The translations under genes were made by a program, and so were the position numbers. DNA of 64,000 nt, from the NCBI GenBank assembly GCA_022800815.1, contig JAAWRC010000007.1, positions 36,180 through 100,179 on the forward strand. Reading direction: 5' to 3'. Below are positions 42,226-50,827 of this stretch, in pieces (position 1 is the first letter of the stretch; each line of letters opens with the position of its first letter). This DNA is from Lachnospiraceae bacterium (GTDB lineage Bacteria > Bacillota > Clostridia > Lachnospirales > Lachnospiraceae). The notes under the pieces are model-generated. The model had not been told where the DNA came from and made no database searches. It worked only from the letters and a program-made list of their open reading frames with translations.

Positions 42226-43419
42226 TCATTTATAAGAACGTTTCAGGATCCCGACCACCTGCTCCCTGGTCAGCGTGTAAGGGTCAAAGTCAAAACCGAT
42301 CCCCATGGAGATGTCAGCGATCGTTTCCAGCTCATCCTCCCGGATCCCAAACTCCGACATGGCAAGGTTCCGCATGCCGGTCGCCTCCAGAAGGCGAATC
42401 AGCCCGTCCACGAACGCCTGTCCCTTCTCCCCCTCCGCATACTTGGAGGTGTCCTCGCCCATGGCCTTCGCCATCTCTCCAAATTCCTGCGGCAGATACT
42501 TCACCACTTCCTTATAATATTCCTCGGCCGTCACGATCAGGGTCGCACCGTGGGGGAATCCCCCGTGGAGTCCGCCCATGCACTGGCCGATGATGTGGGG
42601 CGAAATGGTGGCCGCCAGGGATTGGGCATAGCCGCAAAGCACATTTGCCGCAAAAGAAATATTGGAACGGGCCTCCAGATCCCCCCGCACTTCCCGGTCT
42701 TTGTCCTTCATCCGCTCCGCCAGAACCGGAAGATTCTGACACACGAGCTGGATCGCCTCATAACTGTAAAGCTTCGACATCTCGCTGCCGCAGGTGGCGA
42801 TATAGCACTCCACCGCATGGAAGAGGGCGTCAAAGCCCTGGAAGCAGGTCAGGCCGTAGGGCAGGGTCAGCATCAGCTCCGGGTCCACGATGGATATCAC
42901 GGGATAGACCGCCTCCAGACCGAAATCCAGCTTTTCCTTCGTCTTCTCGTTGGTGATGACGCACCACGGGTCGCACTCCGTTCCGGTTCCCGCCGTGGTC
43001 GTGATCGTCACCACCGGATAAGCGCCCTTTACCTCCTTCTTCCCCCCGGTCCCTGCGGAGGCGTAGTCCCAGAGGTCCCCCTCGTTGACCATCATGATGG
43101 CCGCCGCCTTCGCCGTGTCGATGGAAGAGCCTCCGCCCAGGCCGATGAAGAAGTCACAGCCCTCCTGTTTCGCCAGGGCCGCCGCCGCCATGACTCCCGC
43201 CCTCGTGGGATTGGGCGTCACCCGGTCAAACACCACGCTTCCCACCTGGTTCTCCCTGAGAAGCCCAACGACCTTCCCCTGGATTCCCAGCTTTTCCATC
43301 AGCCCGTCCTCCGTCACACAGATCAGGGCCTTCTTCCCCGGCAGCGTCTCCGTCGCCAGACGGGAAAGCTTCCCCGCCCCGAACAATACCCTTGTGGGAA
43401 TGTAACAATCAAAATTCAT
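42226..43419 (-). CDS. Iron-type alcohol dehydrogenase with a His-to-Gln ligand change
   Basis: A 397-residue group III alcohol dehydrogenase. The nucleotide loop is GLGGGSSIDTAK. Of the four usual iron ligands (Asp, His, His, His), D197 and H201 in FDALFHAVE and H290 in PHG are present. The third position reads GQCMGG, with Q279 where its paralogue at 57875 has GHSFGA (H271). The metal site is therefore changed. Close overall to that paralogue, including the N-terminus NFDCYIP. I start at the ATG at 43419 with GAGG 8 bases upstream; a GTG 9 bases earlier is possible. Confidence 0.88.
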   Translation of the reverse strand: MNFDCYIPTRVLFGAGKLSRLATETLPGKKALICVTEDGLMEKLGIQGKVVGLLRENQVGSVVFDRVTPNPTRAGVMAAAALAKQEGCDFFIGLGGGSSIDTAKAAAIMMVNEGDLWDYASAGTGGKKEVKGAYPVVTITTTAGTGTECDPWCVITNEKTKEKLDFGLEAVYPVISIVDPELMLTLPYGLTCFQGFDALFHAVECYIATCGSEMSKLYSYEAIQLVCQNLPVLAERMKDKDREVRGDLEARSNISFAANVLCGYAQSLAATISPHIIGQCMGGLHGGFPHGATLIVTAEEYYKEVVKYLPQEFGEMAKAMGEDTSKYAEGEKGQAFVDGLIRLLEATGMRNLAMSEFGIREDELETIADISMGIGFDFDPYTLTREQVVGILKRSYK

Positions 43420-43451
43420 ATCCGACACCTCATTCTTTTTTTAGTTGAAAG

Positions 43452-43575
43452 AATATTCTGACAATATGTCCGTCCAAAGCCTGTCCCGCCAACCGCTCCG
43501 GCAAGCCCAGAACCGCAGAAGCCACTCGGGACTCCTGCCTTCCCTGGTCTTGCTTCCACAACGAACCCTTGGCGA
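43452..43575. repeat. Structured repeat family B, copy 2 (truncated)
   Basis: It begins with AATATTCTGACAATATGTCC and continues with AAAGCCTG, GGCAAGCCCAGAACCGC and AAGCCACTCGGGA, closely matching the aroE-aroD copy in the same orientation for about 110 bases. The matching right arm is absent; copy 3 begins at that point. Confidence 0.8.
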
Positions 43576-43729
43576 GGATTCTGACGATTGCTTCCAGGAG
43601 AAGCCCTCTGCGCCATGGAAACGAGACCATGGAAAACGGGAGGGCCCATGCCCGACCGTTTTCTGCGCTTATGGGCTCGTTGGAATGTTTGGCGCAGCAG
43701 GCTTTGGATGGAAGCAATCGTCAGAATCC
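43576..43729. repeat. Structured repeat family B, copy 3 (inverted)
   Basis: The arms GGATTCTGACGATTGCTTCC (43576-43595) and GGAAGCAATCGTCAGAATCC (43710-43729) are exactly complementary. An inner stem, CTGCGCC with GGCGCAG, follows, then CGTTTT-type pairing around GGGCCCATGCCC. Read on the minus strand it lines up over its length with the copy at 18836-18990, but with different stem letters. It fills the dehydratase/alcohol-dehydrogenase gap together with copy 2. Confidence 0.85.
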
Positions 43730-43745
43730 CTCCCCATCCCCCAAC

Positions 43746-45410
43746 TCAATCCCACCGCTGCATGGCCGCACCCTGGTCCGCCGGGAGACAATTTTTCGCA
43801 TAGCTTCTGACAAATCCCTTCGTCACGTCACTCTTAAAATCAATTTTCCGCTCCATCCGCCTCGCCAGGACTTCGTCGGGCACTTTAAGCCGCAGCGCCC
43901 GGTTCGGAATGTCGACCTCGATCAGGTCCCCTTCCTCCACGTAGGCGATCACGCCGCCCAGGGCCGCCTCCGGCGACACGTGCCCCACGATGGGGCCATA
44001 GTTGAAGCCGGAAAACCTTCCGTCCGTCACCAGGCCGACGCTTGCGTCCAGCCCCAGGTCCACCAGGGCGTCCGCCGTCAGCATCACCTCCACGAATCCC
44101 GGTGCCCCGACCGGGCCCGCATAGCGGATGACGATAACGTCCCCCGGCCGGATTTCCCCTCCGATTACCGCCCGGAAGGCATCCTCATCGCTGTCGAAGA
44201 CCCGGGCGGGCCCTGTAAAGCGGCGCATCTCGGGCCTTACCGACGAGGTTCTGACGATGGCTCCCTTCTCCGAGAGATTCCCGTACAGCACGGCCAGGCC
44301 CCCGTCCGCACAGAAGGGCTCTTTAAGAGAACGGATCATGTCGCCAGGTTCCGCCTCCACTCCCTCCAGAAGCTCCTTCCAGCTCTTTCCGGCCACCGTG
44401 ACCGCCCCGTCCTCCAGAATCGGCTGCAGCTGCTTCATAATGGCGGGGACGCCTCCCGCCTCCCACAGCATGTCCACCGTATAGGTCCCGCTGGGCCGCA
44501 CGTTGACAATCCCCGGCGTGACCCGGCTCAGCCGGTCAAAATCATCCAGCGTGACGGGCAGGTCCAGCTCCCTGGCCAGACTCAAAATATGTAACACCGC
44601 ATTGGTGGAGCCGCCCACGGCCATGTCCACCCGCATGGCGTTCCGGAGGGCCGCCTCCGTCAGTATCTTGGAGGGCCGCAGGTCTTCAAGCACCATCTCC
44701 ACAATCCGCCTGCCGGTCCTTCTGGCGCTGACAAACTTCTCCGTGGACACGGCCAGAATGGTGGAAGCCCCGGGGAGCGTCATGCCCAGCGCCTCCGAGA
44801 GCACCTGCATGGTATTGGCCGTCCCCATGACCGGACAGGCGCCGAAGGTGGGACAGGCCCCCCTCTCCAATTCCCTGACAAACGCTTCGTCATACGCATT
44901 CCTCGCCACGGTTCCGAAGGTCGCCTCATTGGCATCCGACAAGACCGCCGGGCCCCTTTTCGTCGCCCCCGCACCCATGGGGCCTCCGGTGAAGACGATG
45001 GCGGGAATGTTCATCCTCGCCGCCGCCAGCAGCGTCCCCGGCACGATGTTGTCACAGCCGGCGGTCAGCACCACGCCGTCAAAAAGCTGGATCCTGCCCA
45101 CCAGCTCGATGCTGGCCGCCACCGCATCCCGCACCGGAACCTCGAACCGGAGGCAGGAGGACCCGATCGCAATGTTTCCGCAGGTGGAGGGCACGCCGAA
45201 TTCAAAGGGAATCCCCCCTGCCTGCCAGATTCCTTCCTTGATCGCCTTGATCAGGGGGCCCAGATGGGCATGGCCGGGGGAGGCCTCGTTAAAGGTGCTG
45301 GCAATCCCGATGTGGGGGCGGTTCATGTCCTCCGGATCATATCCGCAGCCCTTGTAAGTCGCCCGACGGTGAACGGCACCGGGACCCGTGAAATTTTTAT
45401 TCTCGTACAT
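43746..45410 (-). CDS. IlvD/Edd-family dehydratase
   Basis: A 554-residue Fe-S dehydratase of the dihydroxy-acid / sugar-acid group. Cluster cysteines appear in VPSTCGN, TAGCDNIVPG and CPTFGACPVMGTANTM. The C-terminal swivel has VTDGRFSGFNYGPIVGHVSPEA with the catalytic-type serine. Members make 2-oxo acids from 2,3-dihydroxy acids or dehydrate aldonates. No other branched-chain biosynthesis genes are near, so a catabolic substrate is more likely. The start is the ATG at 45410 with GGAGG 5 bases upstream; it overlaps the preceding gene by 14 bases. Confidence 0.88.
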   Translation of the reverse strand: MYENKNFTGPGAVHRRATYKGCGYDPEDMNRPHIGIASTFNEASPGHAHLGPLIKAIKEGIWQAGGIPFEFGVPSTCGNIAIGSSCLRFEVPVRDAVAASIELVGRIQLFDGVVLTAGCDNIVPGTLLAAARMNIPAIVFTGGPMGAGATKRGPAVLSDANEATFGTVARNAYDEAFVRELERGACPTFGACPVMGTANTMQVLSEALGMTLPGASTILAVSTEKFVSARRTGRRIVEMVLEDLRPSKILTEAALRNAMRVDMAVGGSTNAVLHILSLARELDLPVTLDDFDRLSRVTPGIVNVRPSGTYTVDMLWEAGGVPAIMKQLQPILEDGAVTVAGKSWKELLEGVEAEPGDMIRSLKEPFCADGGLAVLYGNLSEKGAIVRTSSVRPEMRRFTGPARVFDSDEDAFRAVIGGEIRPGDVIVIRYAGPVGAPGFVEVMLTADALVDLGLDASVGLVTDGRFSGFNYGPIVGHVSPEAALGGVIAYVEEGDLIEVDIPNRALRLKVPDEVLARRMERKIDFKSDVTKGFVRSYAKNCLPADQGAAMQRWD

Positions 45411-46608
45411 AAAAGCCTCCAATCCTTTCATGGTGATTCGCCATCCGGTACACGGCCTCGATCTCCGGCTCCCGCATCACCACCAAGTTTCCGATGGTGC
45501 GCTTTCCCAGGAAGGTGCATTTGTGGGCGAGGGTCTTGATCTCCTCCTCGCTCACGGGCCTTCCGATCAGCTCCGGGATGGAGACCGGCATTCCGATCGA
45601 CCGGAAAAATTCCTCCGTTTTCTCGATGGCACAGCGGGCGTCCCCATCGTCGTCCCCCGTCCGGATCCCCCAGACGTCCCTTGCGTACTTGGTGAAGCGG
45701 TCCATCCCTTCCCCCATGGCGTATCTGGCCCAGCTTCCCCACACGGCCGCCAGTCCCGCTCCGTGGGCCACGCCGTAGGCGGTGCTCAGCTCATGCTCGA
45801 TCTGGTGGGAGGCCCAGTCTCCCGGAAGTCCCAGCCCGGTCAGCTCACAGTGCGAAACCGTTCCCGCCCACATGATTTCCGAGCGGGCCTGATAGTCGGA
45901 GGGATTCTCGAGGGCAATGGGGGCGTTTTTGAGAATGGTCCGTATCACGGCCTCCGCAATCAGGTCCGTCAGCTCATTGCCGCTTCCCCTCGAAAAGAAC
46001 CTCTCCAGGGTGTGCATCAGGATGTCCACGCACCCGGAGGCAGTCTGGTAAGGCGGCAGCGTGTAGGTCAGCTCCGGGTTTAAGATGGAGAATACGGGGC
46101 GAAGAATCGGAAAGTTCAATCCCTTCTTCACCTGGCCGTCCTCCTTGGTGATCACCGTGGCCCGGCTGGCCTCGCTGCCGGTGGCCGGCAAAGTCAGGAT
46201 CGTCGCCACCGGCAGGATCTTCTCCGGCTCCCTGACATGATCAAAGAAATCCCACACCTCCCCCGTATCGGGGATCCCCAGGGCGATGGCCTTCGCCGTG
46301 TCGATTGCCGAGCCTCCGCCCACCGCCAGGACGAAGTCCACCCGCTCCCTCCGGCCAAGCTCTATCCCCCTGTGGACCAGGGAGAGCTTCGGGTTCGGTT
46401 CCACGCCCCCCAGCTCCAGCCAGTCGACGCCTTCCTCCTTCAGGCAGTTCTCCACCCGTGAAAGCAGCCCGGAACGTTTCACGCTGCCCCCGCCATACAC
46501 GATCAGCACCCGGCGGCCTCCGCATTTTTTGATCTCCCGCCCCACCCGGCACTCCGTTCCCGCCCCGAAAATAATCCTTGTCTCACATTTGAATTCAAAA
46601 CTGTTCAA
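45397..46608 (-). CDS. Iron-type alcohol dehydrogenase (YqhD/butanol dehydrogenase-like)
   Basis: A 403-residue group III dehydrogenase of the YqhD branch. The nucleotide loop is AVGGGSAIDTAKA. Metal ligands D195 and H199 in VDILMHTLE, H268 in DWASHQIEHEL and H282 in GVAHGAG are all present. YqhD-type enzymes reduce aldehydes with NADPH. The start is a TTG at 46608 with GGAGG 7 bases upstream. It overlaps the stop of the aconitase X small subunit (TTGA), so the two are coupled. Longer frames upstream are shadows of that gene. Confidence 0.9.
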   Translation of the reverse strand: MNSFEFKCETRIIFGAGTECRVGREIKKCGGRRVLIVYGGGSVKRSGLLSRVENCLKEEGVDWLELGGVEPNPKLSLVHRGIELGRRERVDFVLAVGGGSAIDTAKAIALGIPDTGEVWDFFDHVREPEKILPVATILTLPATGSEASRATVITKEDGQVKKGLNFPILRPVFSILNPELTYTLPPYQTASGCVDILMHTLERFFSRGSGNELTDLIAEAVIRTILKNAPIALENPSDYQARSEIMWAGTVSHCELTGLGLPGDWASHQIEHELSTAYGVAHGAGLAAVWGSWARYAMGEGMDRFTKYARDVWGIRTGDDDGDARCAIEKTEEFFRSIGMPVSIPELIGRPVSEEEIKTLAHKCTFLGKRTIGNLVVMREPEIEAVYRMANHHERIGGFYVRE

Positions 46609-47039
46609 ACTTCTCCCTCCCCCTCTGTGATAACGATCCTGTCCGCCCTGATCTCCGCCTGTCCGGCATTGGCAAGCAGGGCGTATTCTTCCTCCGACAC
46701 CGTATAGACCGGCATCCATTTCCCGTAGAGCTTTTCGCTGATCACCGAGCCCATGCAGAGCAGCGGTTCCGCATATACGCAGATGACGGCCGCCGGCATC
46801 GTCCCGACCCGGATCATCTCCAGCAGAATCCCGGAGGTCGAGCAGGAACCGGCAGCCCTTGGCAAGACCAGCATCTTTCCCGTGATGAGACAACCGCATA
46901 AGTTGTGCCTTCGATCAATCACGCACCCGCTGTGGGCGTCGACGCCTCCCCAAAAGCTCAGGGCCGTGGTTCCGTAAAGGACCTCCCCCGATGCGTCACC
47001 GGCGATGACCGTCCTCGCCGACGTAAGTTCTCTCTTCAT
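46605..47039 (-). CDS. Aconitase X small (swivel) subunit
   Basis: A 144-residue DUF126 protein, the swivel domain of aconitase X. The family motif is AAGSCSTSGILLEMIR, whose serine takes part in catalysis. Also typical are GTTALSFWGGVDAHSG and VIDRRHNLCG. In split aconitase X enzymes this subunit joins the large one to form the active site. The start ATG overlaps the large subunit stop by 4 bases (ATGA), which fits 1:1 synthesis. Confidence 0.9.
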   Translation of the reverse strand: MKRELTSARTVIAGDASGEVLYGTTALSFWGGVDAHSGCVIDRRHNLCGCLITGKMLVLPRAAGSCSTSGILLEMIRVGTMPAAVICVYAEPLLCMGSVISEKLYGKWMPVYTVSEEEYALLANAGQAEIRADRIVITEGEGEV

Positions 47040-48298
47040 CTCTGATCCACCAGCCTTCCCGCCGCCATCGTCTCCACGCAGGTCCTCATGTCCCGAAAAT
47101 AGACATTCGCATTCAGGTTCCCCGGAGCGTAATGGGCCATTTTCCCGGAATTCACCACCACGTTCCGAAAGCCCCACATGTCCATGGGCTGGTTCATGAT
47201 GCAGGAATCCCGCATGATCTTGATTCCGGCCCGCTCCGCTTTTTTCACCATGCCGATGCGGGACAGCAGGCGGTACACTGCGTCGCTGGTCTGAAACCAG
47301 GCCCGAAGCCCGCCCGAAACCCGCCGCTCCCCCAGAAGGTCCATGGCACGGCAGAATTCCCCGAAGGACAGATGGGGGCAGCCAAGGACCACCAGGTCCA
47401 CCGGGACATCCTCCGCCGTCCCGCCGCCCTCCGACAGGCCACGGAAGGTTTCCTCCAAAAGCGCATCCGTCACCGTCACCGTCTCCTTCACCTCCCTGCC
47501 TCCGGTCGCCGTCCGAAGGTCAGGGGCCTCCGGCGTCGTCCCGACCACGTGGAAAAGGCCCACCGGGCCGGAAGCGGCCGAGGCCGCACTGAGGGCCTTC
47601 AACTCTTCCTGGGTGATCCGCCTCCCAAATCCATCCACCACCGGAACCAGATTTCCGGCGGTGGCGCCGATCAGATAGCCGAGAGCCGCAAAGCCGGAAG
47701 TGTCCTCCAGGCGCTTTGAGGTAAGCCCCCGCACGTCATACAGCTTCGTCCCGTAACGGTTCTCCTTCAGGTAAAGCCCCATGGCCGGAACCCGCCCGGT
47801 CAGGGCGCAGCAGATGTCGACCAGGTCCCCCGTCCGCTCCGTCCGGGCGCCGAAAACGGAGTTGCAGAAATTCACCACGTTGGATTCCGCAAAGGCCACG
47901 CACTCCCCGAAGGCGGGAATGTTGCAGCACTGGTAGGAAGCGCAGGTCCAGGAGGGAATACATCCCATCTGGTAACAGGCCGCCTCCATCCGCCTGCATT
48001 TTTCCGTAAAATCCTCCGGATTTCCAAAATCCTTTCCGCAGAACCCGTCGCAGGAGGCGATATTCAGGCTGGTCGGCACCGCCACCCTTCCTCCCTGGGA
48101 GGCCAGCAGCTCCATGAATTCCAATCCCCCGTCCCACACGGCCGTGTAGGAACAGCCGTCCAGATGGGCACGAGAAATCTCCAGAAGCTCCGCCGCACCG
48201 TAAAGCTCCCCCATCCTGCAGACGATCTCCATGGCCGTCTGTTTTGCTTTTCCCTGGGCTCCGGATAAAAGCCCACGTTCATATTCCGTCAGTTTCAC
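47036..48298 (-). CDS. Aconitase X catalytic subunit (cis-3-hydroxyproline dehydratase type)
   Basis: A 420-residue DUF521 protein. Cysteines likely to hold the Fe-S cluster lie in NIASCDGFCGKD, CASYQCCNIPA and a late IMRDSCIMNQP. VVNFCNSVFGARTERTGD is the family core. Bacterial aconitase X dehydrates cis-3-hydroxy-L-proline to pyrroline-2-carboxylate; archaeal forms act on phosphomevalonate. The neighbouring hydroxyproline epimerase, dehydrogenase and amino-acid importer favour the proline route. No pyrroline-2-carboxylate reductase was seen. First gene of a tight block with the small subunit, alcohol dehydrogenase and IlvD-type dehydratase, 21 bases after livF. Confidence 0.88.
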   Translation of the reverse strand: MKLTEYERGLLSGAQGKAKQTAMEIVCRMGELYGAAELLEISRAHLDGCSYTAVWDGGLEFMELLASQGGRVAVPTSLNIASCDGFCGKDFGNPEDFTEKCRRMEAACYQMGCIPSWTCASYQCCNIPAFGECVAFAESNVVNFCNSVFGARTERTGDLVDICCALTGRVPAMGLYLKENRYGTKLYDVRGLTSKRLEDTSGFAALGYLIGATAGNLVPVVDGFGRRITQEELKALSAASAASGPVGLFHVVGTTPEAPDLRTATGGREVKETVTVTDALLEETFRGLSEGGGTAEDVPVDLVVLGCPHLSFGEFCRAMDLLGERRVSGGLRAWFQTSDAVYRLLSRIGMVKKAERAGIKIMRDSCIMNQPMDMWGFRNVVVNSGKMAHYAPGNLNANVYFRDMRTCVETMAAGRLVDQR

Positions 48299-48319
48299 CG
48301 GAGCGTTCCCCTCCCTTCT

Positions 48320-49027
48320 TTAAAGGCCCAGATACGCCTTCTGCACGTCCTCGTTTTCCAGCATTTCCCTGCCTGTGCCGCTCGCCGCAATCACGCCGTT
48401 CTCCAGAACGTATGCCCGGTTGCAGATGCCGAGGGACATCATGGCGTTCTGCTCCACCAGAAGAACCGGGATCCCCTCCTCCCGGATCCTCACGCAGGTC
48501 TCCGCCACCACGTCCACGTTCATGGGGGAAAGCCCCAGGGACGGCTCGTCCAGAAGCATCATGGAGGGATTGGACATGAGCCCCCTGGCGATGGCGAGCA
48601 TCTGCTGCTGGCCGCCGGAAAGGGTCCCGCCCTGCTGTTTATACCGCTCCTTTAGAATCGGAAACATCTCGTAAACCTTCTCCTCGTTCTCGGCAAATCT
48701 CGCCTTGTCCTTATGGTGAAGATAGGCCCCCATCTCCAGGTTCTCCCTCACGGTCAATGTCGCAAAAATCCGGCGTCCCTCCGGGCACAGACACAGGCCC
48801 GATTTCACGATCTTGTCCGTCGGCATGTCGCTGATGTCCGTTCCGTCAAAAGTGATCGTCCCCGAAATCTGCCGGACCAGGTTCATGATGGTTTTCTGGA
48901 CCGTGCTTTTCCCGGCACCGTTGTTTCCGATCAGCGCCACGATCTCGTCCTTCTCCACGTGGAGGGACACCTTGTCAAGGGCCCGCACCGCACCGTAAGA
49001 GACCGAAATATTTTCAATGTTTAACAA
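48320..49027 (-). CDS. livF: Branched-chain amino-acid-type ABC transporter ATPase LivF
   Basis: A 235-residue ATPase. Walker A GNNGAGKST, signature TLSGGQQQML, Walker B MMLLDEPSLGL. The start is a TTG at 49027 with GGAGG 7 bases upstream, overlapping the end of livG by 14 bases. With LivG it powers the LivHM permease. Given its neighbours, the imported substrate is probably proline or hydroxyproline rather than leucine. Confidence 0.93.
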   Translation of the reverse strand: MLNIENISVSYGAVRALDKVSLHVEKDEIVALIGNNGAGKSTVQKTIMNLVRQISGTITFDGTDISDMPTDKIVKSGLCLCPEGRRIFATLTVRENLEMGAYLHHKDKARFAENEEKVYEMFPILKERYKQQGGTLSGGQQQMLAIARGLMSNPSMMLLDEPSLGLSPMNVDVVAETCVRIREEGIPVLLVEQNAMMSLGICNRAYVLENGVIAASGTGREMLENEDVQKAYLGL

Positions 49028-49808
49028 AGCGCTCCCTCCTTCCCTGAGAAGAACCGAGGTAAGCCTCGATCACCTTTTCATCCGTCCGCACCACCTGGGG
49101 AGTTCCCTCGCAGATCTTCTCCCCCTGATTTAAGACCACGATTCTGTCACAAAGATTCATGACCACCTTCATATCGTGCTCAATGATCAGCACAGTGATC
49201 TTAAGCTCCTCCCTGATCCGCTGCACCAGCACCTGGAGCGCATCCTTCTCAATCTCATTCATGCCGGCCGCCGGCTCGTCCAGGAGAATCACCTTCGGTT
49301 CCGTGGCCAGCGCCCTCGCAATCTCCAGGGACCGCTGCTCCCCGTAGGGAAGATTTCTGGCAAACAGGCTGCTCTTCTCCCCCAGTCCCACGAACTCCAG
49401 GTACGAGAGGGCCGACTCCCGGCACTCCTTCTCCTCTTTCCTGCCCCCCGGCGTACAGAAGATCGTGGGAAGCAGCCAGTTTTTCGTGCGGCAATGCCTG
49501 CCGGCCATGACGTTCTCCGCCGCAGAACAGTTGGCAAAGAGCTTGATATTCTGGAAGGTCCTCGCCATACCCATCTCCACCCGCTTGTGGGTCGGCAGCG
49601 CATTGACGTTTTTCCCGAACATCAGCACCTCCCCCTCCGTGGGCGGGAACACGCCCGCCATGCAGCTGAACATGGTGGTCTTCCCGGCCCCGTTGGGTCC
49701 GATCATTCCGAGGATTTCCCCCTCCTTCACCGCAAAAGACACGTCCGTGAGGGCCTTCACGCCCCCGAAAAATTTGCTCACGTTTTTCGCCTCTAACAAC
49801 ACGGCCAT
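49014..49808 (-). CDS. livG: Branched-chain amino-acid-type ABC transporter ATPase LivG
   Basis: A 264-residue ATPase. Walker A GPNGAGKTT. The signature is the LivG-type LPYGEQRSLEIA, and Walker B is VILLDEPAAGM. The insert of the LivG class (ENVMAGRHCRTKN) is present. It starts 1 base after the livM stop. Confidence 0.93.
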   Translation of the reverse strand: MAVLLEAKNVSKFFGGVKALTDVSFAVKEGEILGMIGPNGAGKTTMFSCMAGVFPPTEGEVLMFGKNVNALPTHKRVEMGMARTFQNIKLFANCSAAENVMAGRHCRTKNWLLPTIFCTPGGRKEEKECRESALSYLEFVGLGEKSSLFARNLPYGEQRSLEIARALATEPKVILLDEPAAGMNEIEKDALQVLVQRIREELKITVLIIEHDMKVVMNLCDRIVVLNQGEKICEGTPQVVRTDEKVIEAYLGSSQGRRERFVKH

Positions 49809-50813
49809 TTATTCCACCCCCTTCCTGGAGTGCTTCCCCCTCTCGATTCTCCGGCGGATCGTCGTCCAGATCGAGGTTCCACCGATCTGGAAGGAGCCCA
49901 TGATGCCCTGAGGCCGGAAAATCATACAGACCACCAGCAAAAGGCCGTAAATCAGCATGCGCCAGTCGCCGATGAAGCGAAGGACCTCCGGCAGCAGCGT
50001 CAGGAGGCAGGCACCGATCACCGGTCCCATGGTCGTGCCCATTCCCCCGAGGACCACCATGATGAAGATGTTGACCGAAATCTGGAAGGTGTACTGGTCC
50101 GGCGCCACAAAAGAAATATAGTGGGCATACACGGAACCCATCAGCCCTGCCGTGAAACAGCCCACGCCGAAGGCCAGCATCTTGTAGCTTCTCACGTTGA
50201 TACCGATGGCCATGGCCGCCCGGTCGTCCTCCCGGATGGCGATCAGGGCGCGCCCGATCCTGGTGTGGGCGATCCGGTACACGATGAAAATGATCAGCAG
50301 GGCGATGACCAGGGCCAGGTAATAGAACTGGACCTTCCCAAAGCTCTGTCCGAACCACTTGGGTTTGGGGATCGCCGTGATTCCCATGGCCCCGTTGGTC
50401 AGCCATTGCTCGTTCAACTCGATTAGGCGGACGATCTGCCCAAAGCCCAGGGTCACGATGGCCAGATAATCCCCTCGAAGCCGCAGGGACGGCCAGGCGA
50501 TCAGCAGGCCGAAAAGCGCCGCAATGAAGCCGGAGCAGACAAAGCCCGTCCAGATGGGAAGCCCGAATTTCCCCACGAGGATCGCCGTCGTGTAGGCGCC
50601 CATCCCGAAAAATGCCGCATGGCACAGGGTGAAGAGCCCCGTATACCCCAGAATCAGGTTCATGGAGGTCGCCAGCCCCACGTAAATGGCACACAGGACA
50701 AGCAGATGCACGTTGTAGGCTTTCGTAATGAAAAGCGGGGCCGTCAGGGCGAAGAGCAGGACGAGAATCCCAAAAAGCTTTTCTTTCTTTATGTTTTTCA
50801 GTTTTTCTTTCAT
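49809..50813 (-). CDS. livM: Branched-chain amino-acid-type ABC permease LivM
   Basis: A 334-residue permease with about eight to ten hydrophobic segments. Family segments are GYTGLFTLCHAAFFGMGAYT, LRLRGDYLAIVTLGFGQIV and FIMVVLGGMGTTMGPVIGA. The ATG at 50813 after GGGGGACGGGAAC is the likely start; a GTG 18 bases earlier overlaps livH. Confidence 0.93.
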   Translation of the reverse strand: MKEKLKNIKKEKLFGILVLLFALTAPLFITKAYNVHLLVLCAIYVGLATSMNLILGYTGLFTLCHAAFFGMGAYTTAILVGKFGLPIWTGFVCSGFIAALFGLLIAWPSLRLRGDYLAIVTLGFGQIVRLIELNEQWLTNGAMGITAIPKPKWFGQSFGKVQFYYLALVIALLIIFIVYRIAHTRIGRALIAIREDDRAAMAIGINVRSYKMLAFGVGCFTAGLMGSVYAHYISFVAPDQYTFQISVNIFIMVVLGGMGTTMGPVIGACLLTLLPEVLRFIGDWRMLIYGLLLVVCMIFRPQGIMGSFQIGGTSIWTTIRRRIERGKHSRKGVE

Positions 50814-50827
50814 GTTCCCGTCCCCCT

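Noticed and set aside
43569..44594. 341-codon plus-strand frame over the IlvD gene and repeat
   Set aside because: It runs antisense to the dehydratase and through the hairpin repeat, with no domain.
47036..48298. Aconitase X as phosphomevalonate dehydratase
   Set aside because: That role belongs to archaea with the modified mevalonate pathway; no mevalonate genes are nearby and the context is hydroxyproline-like.
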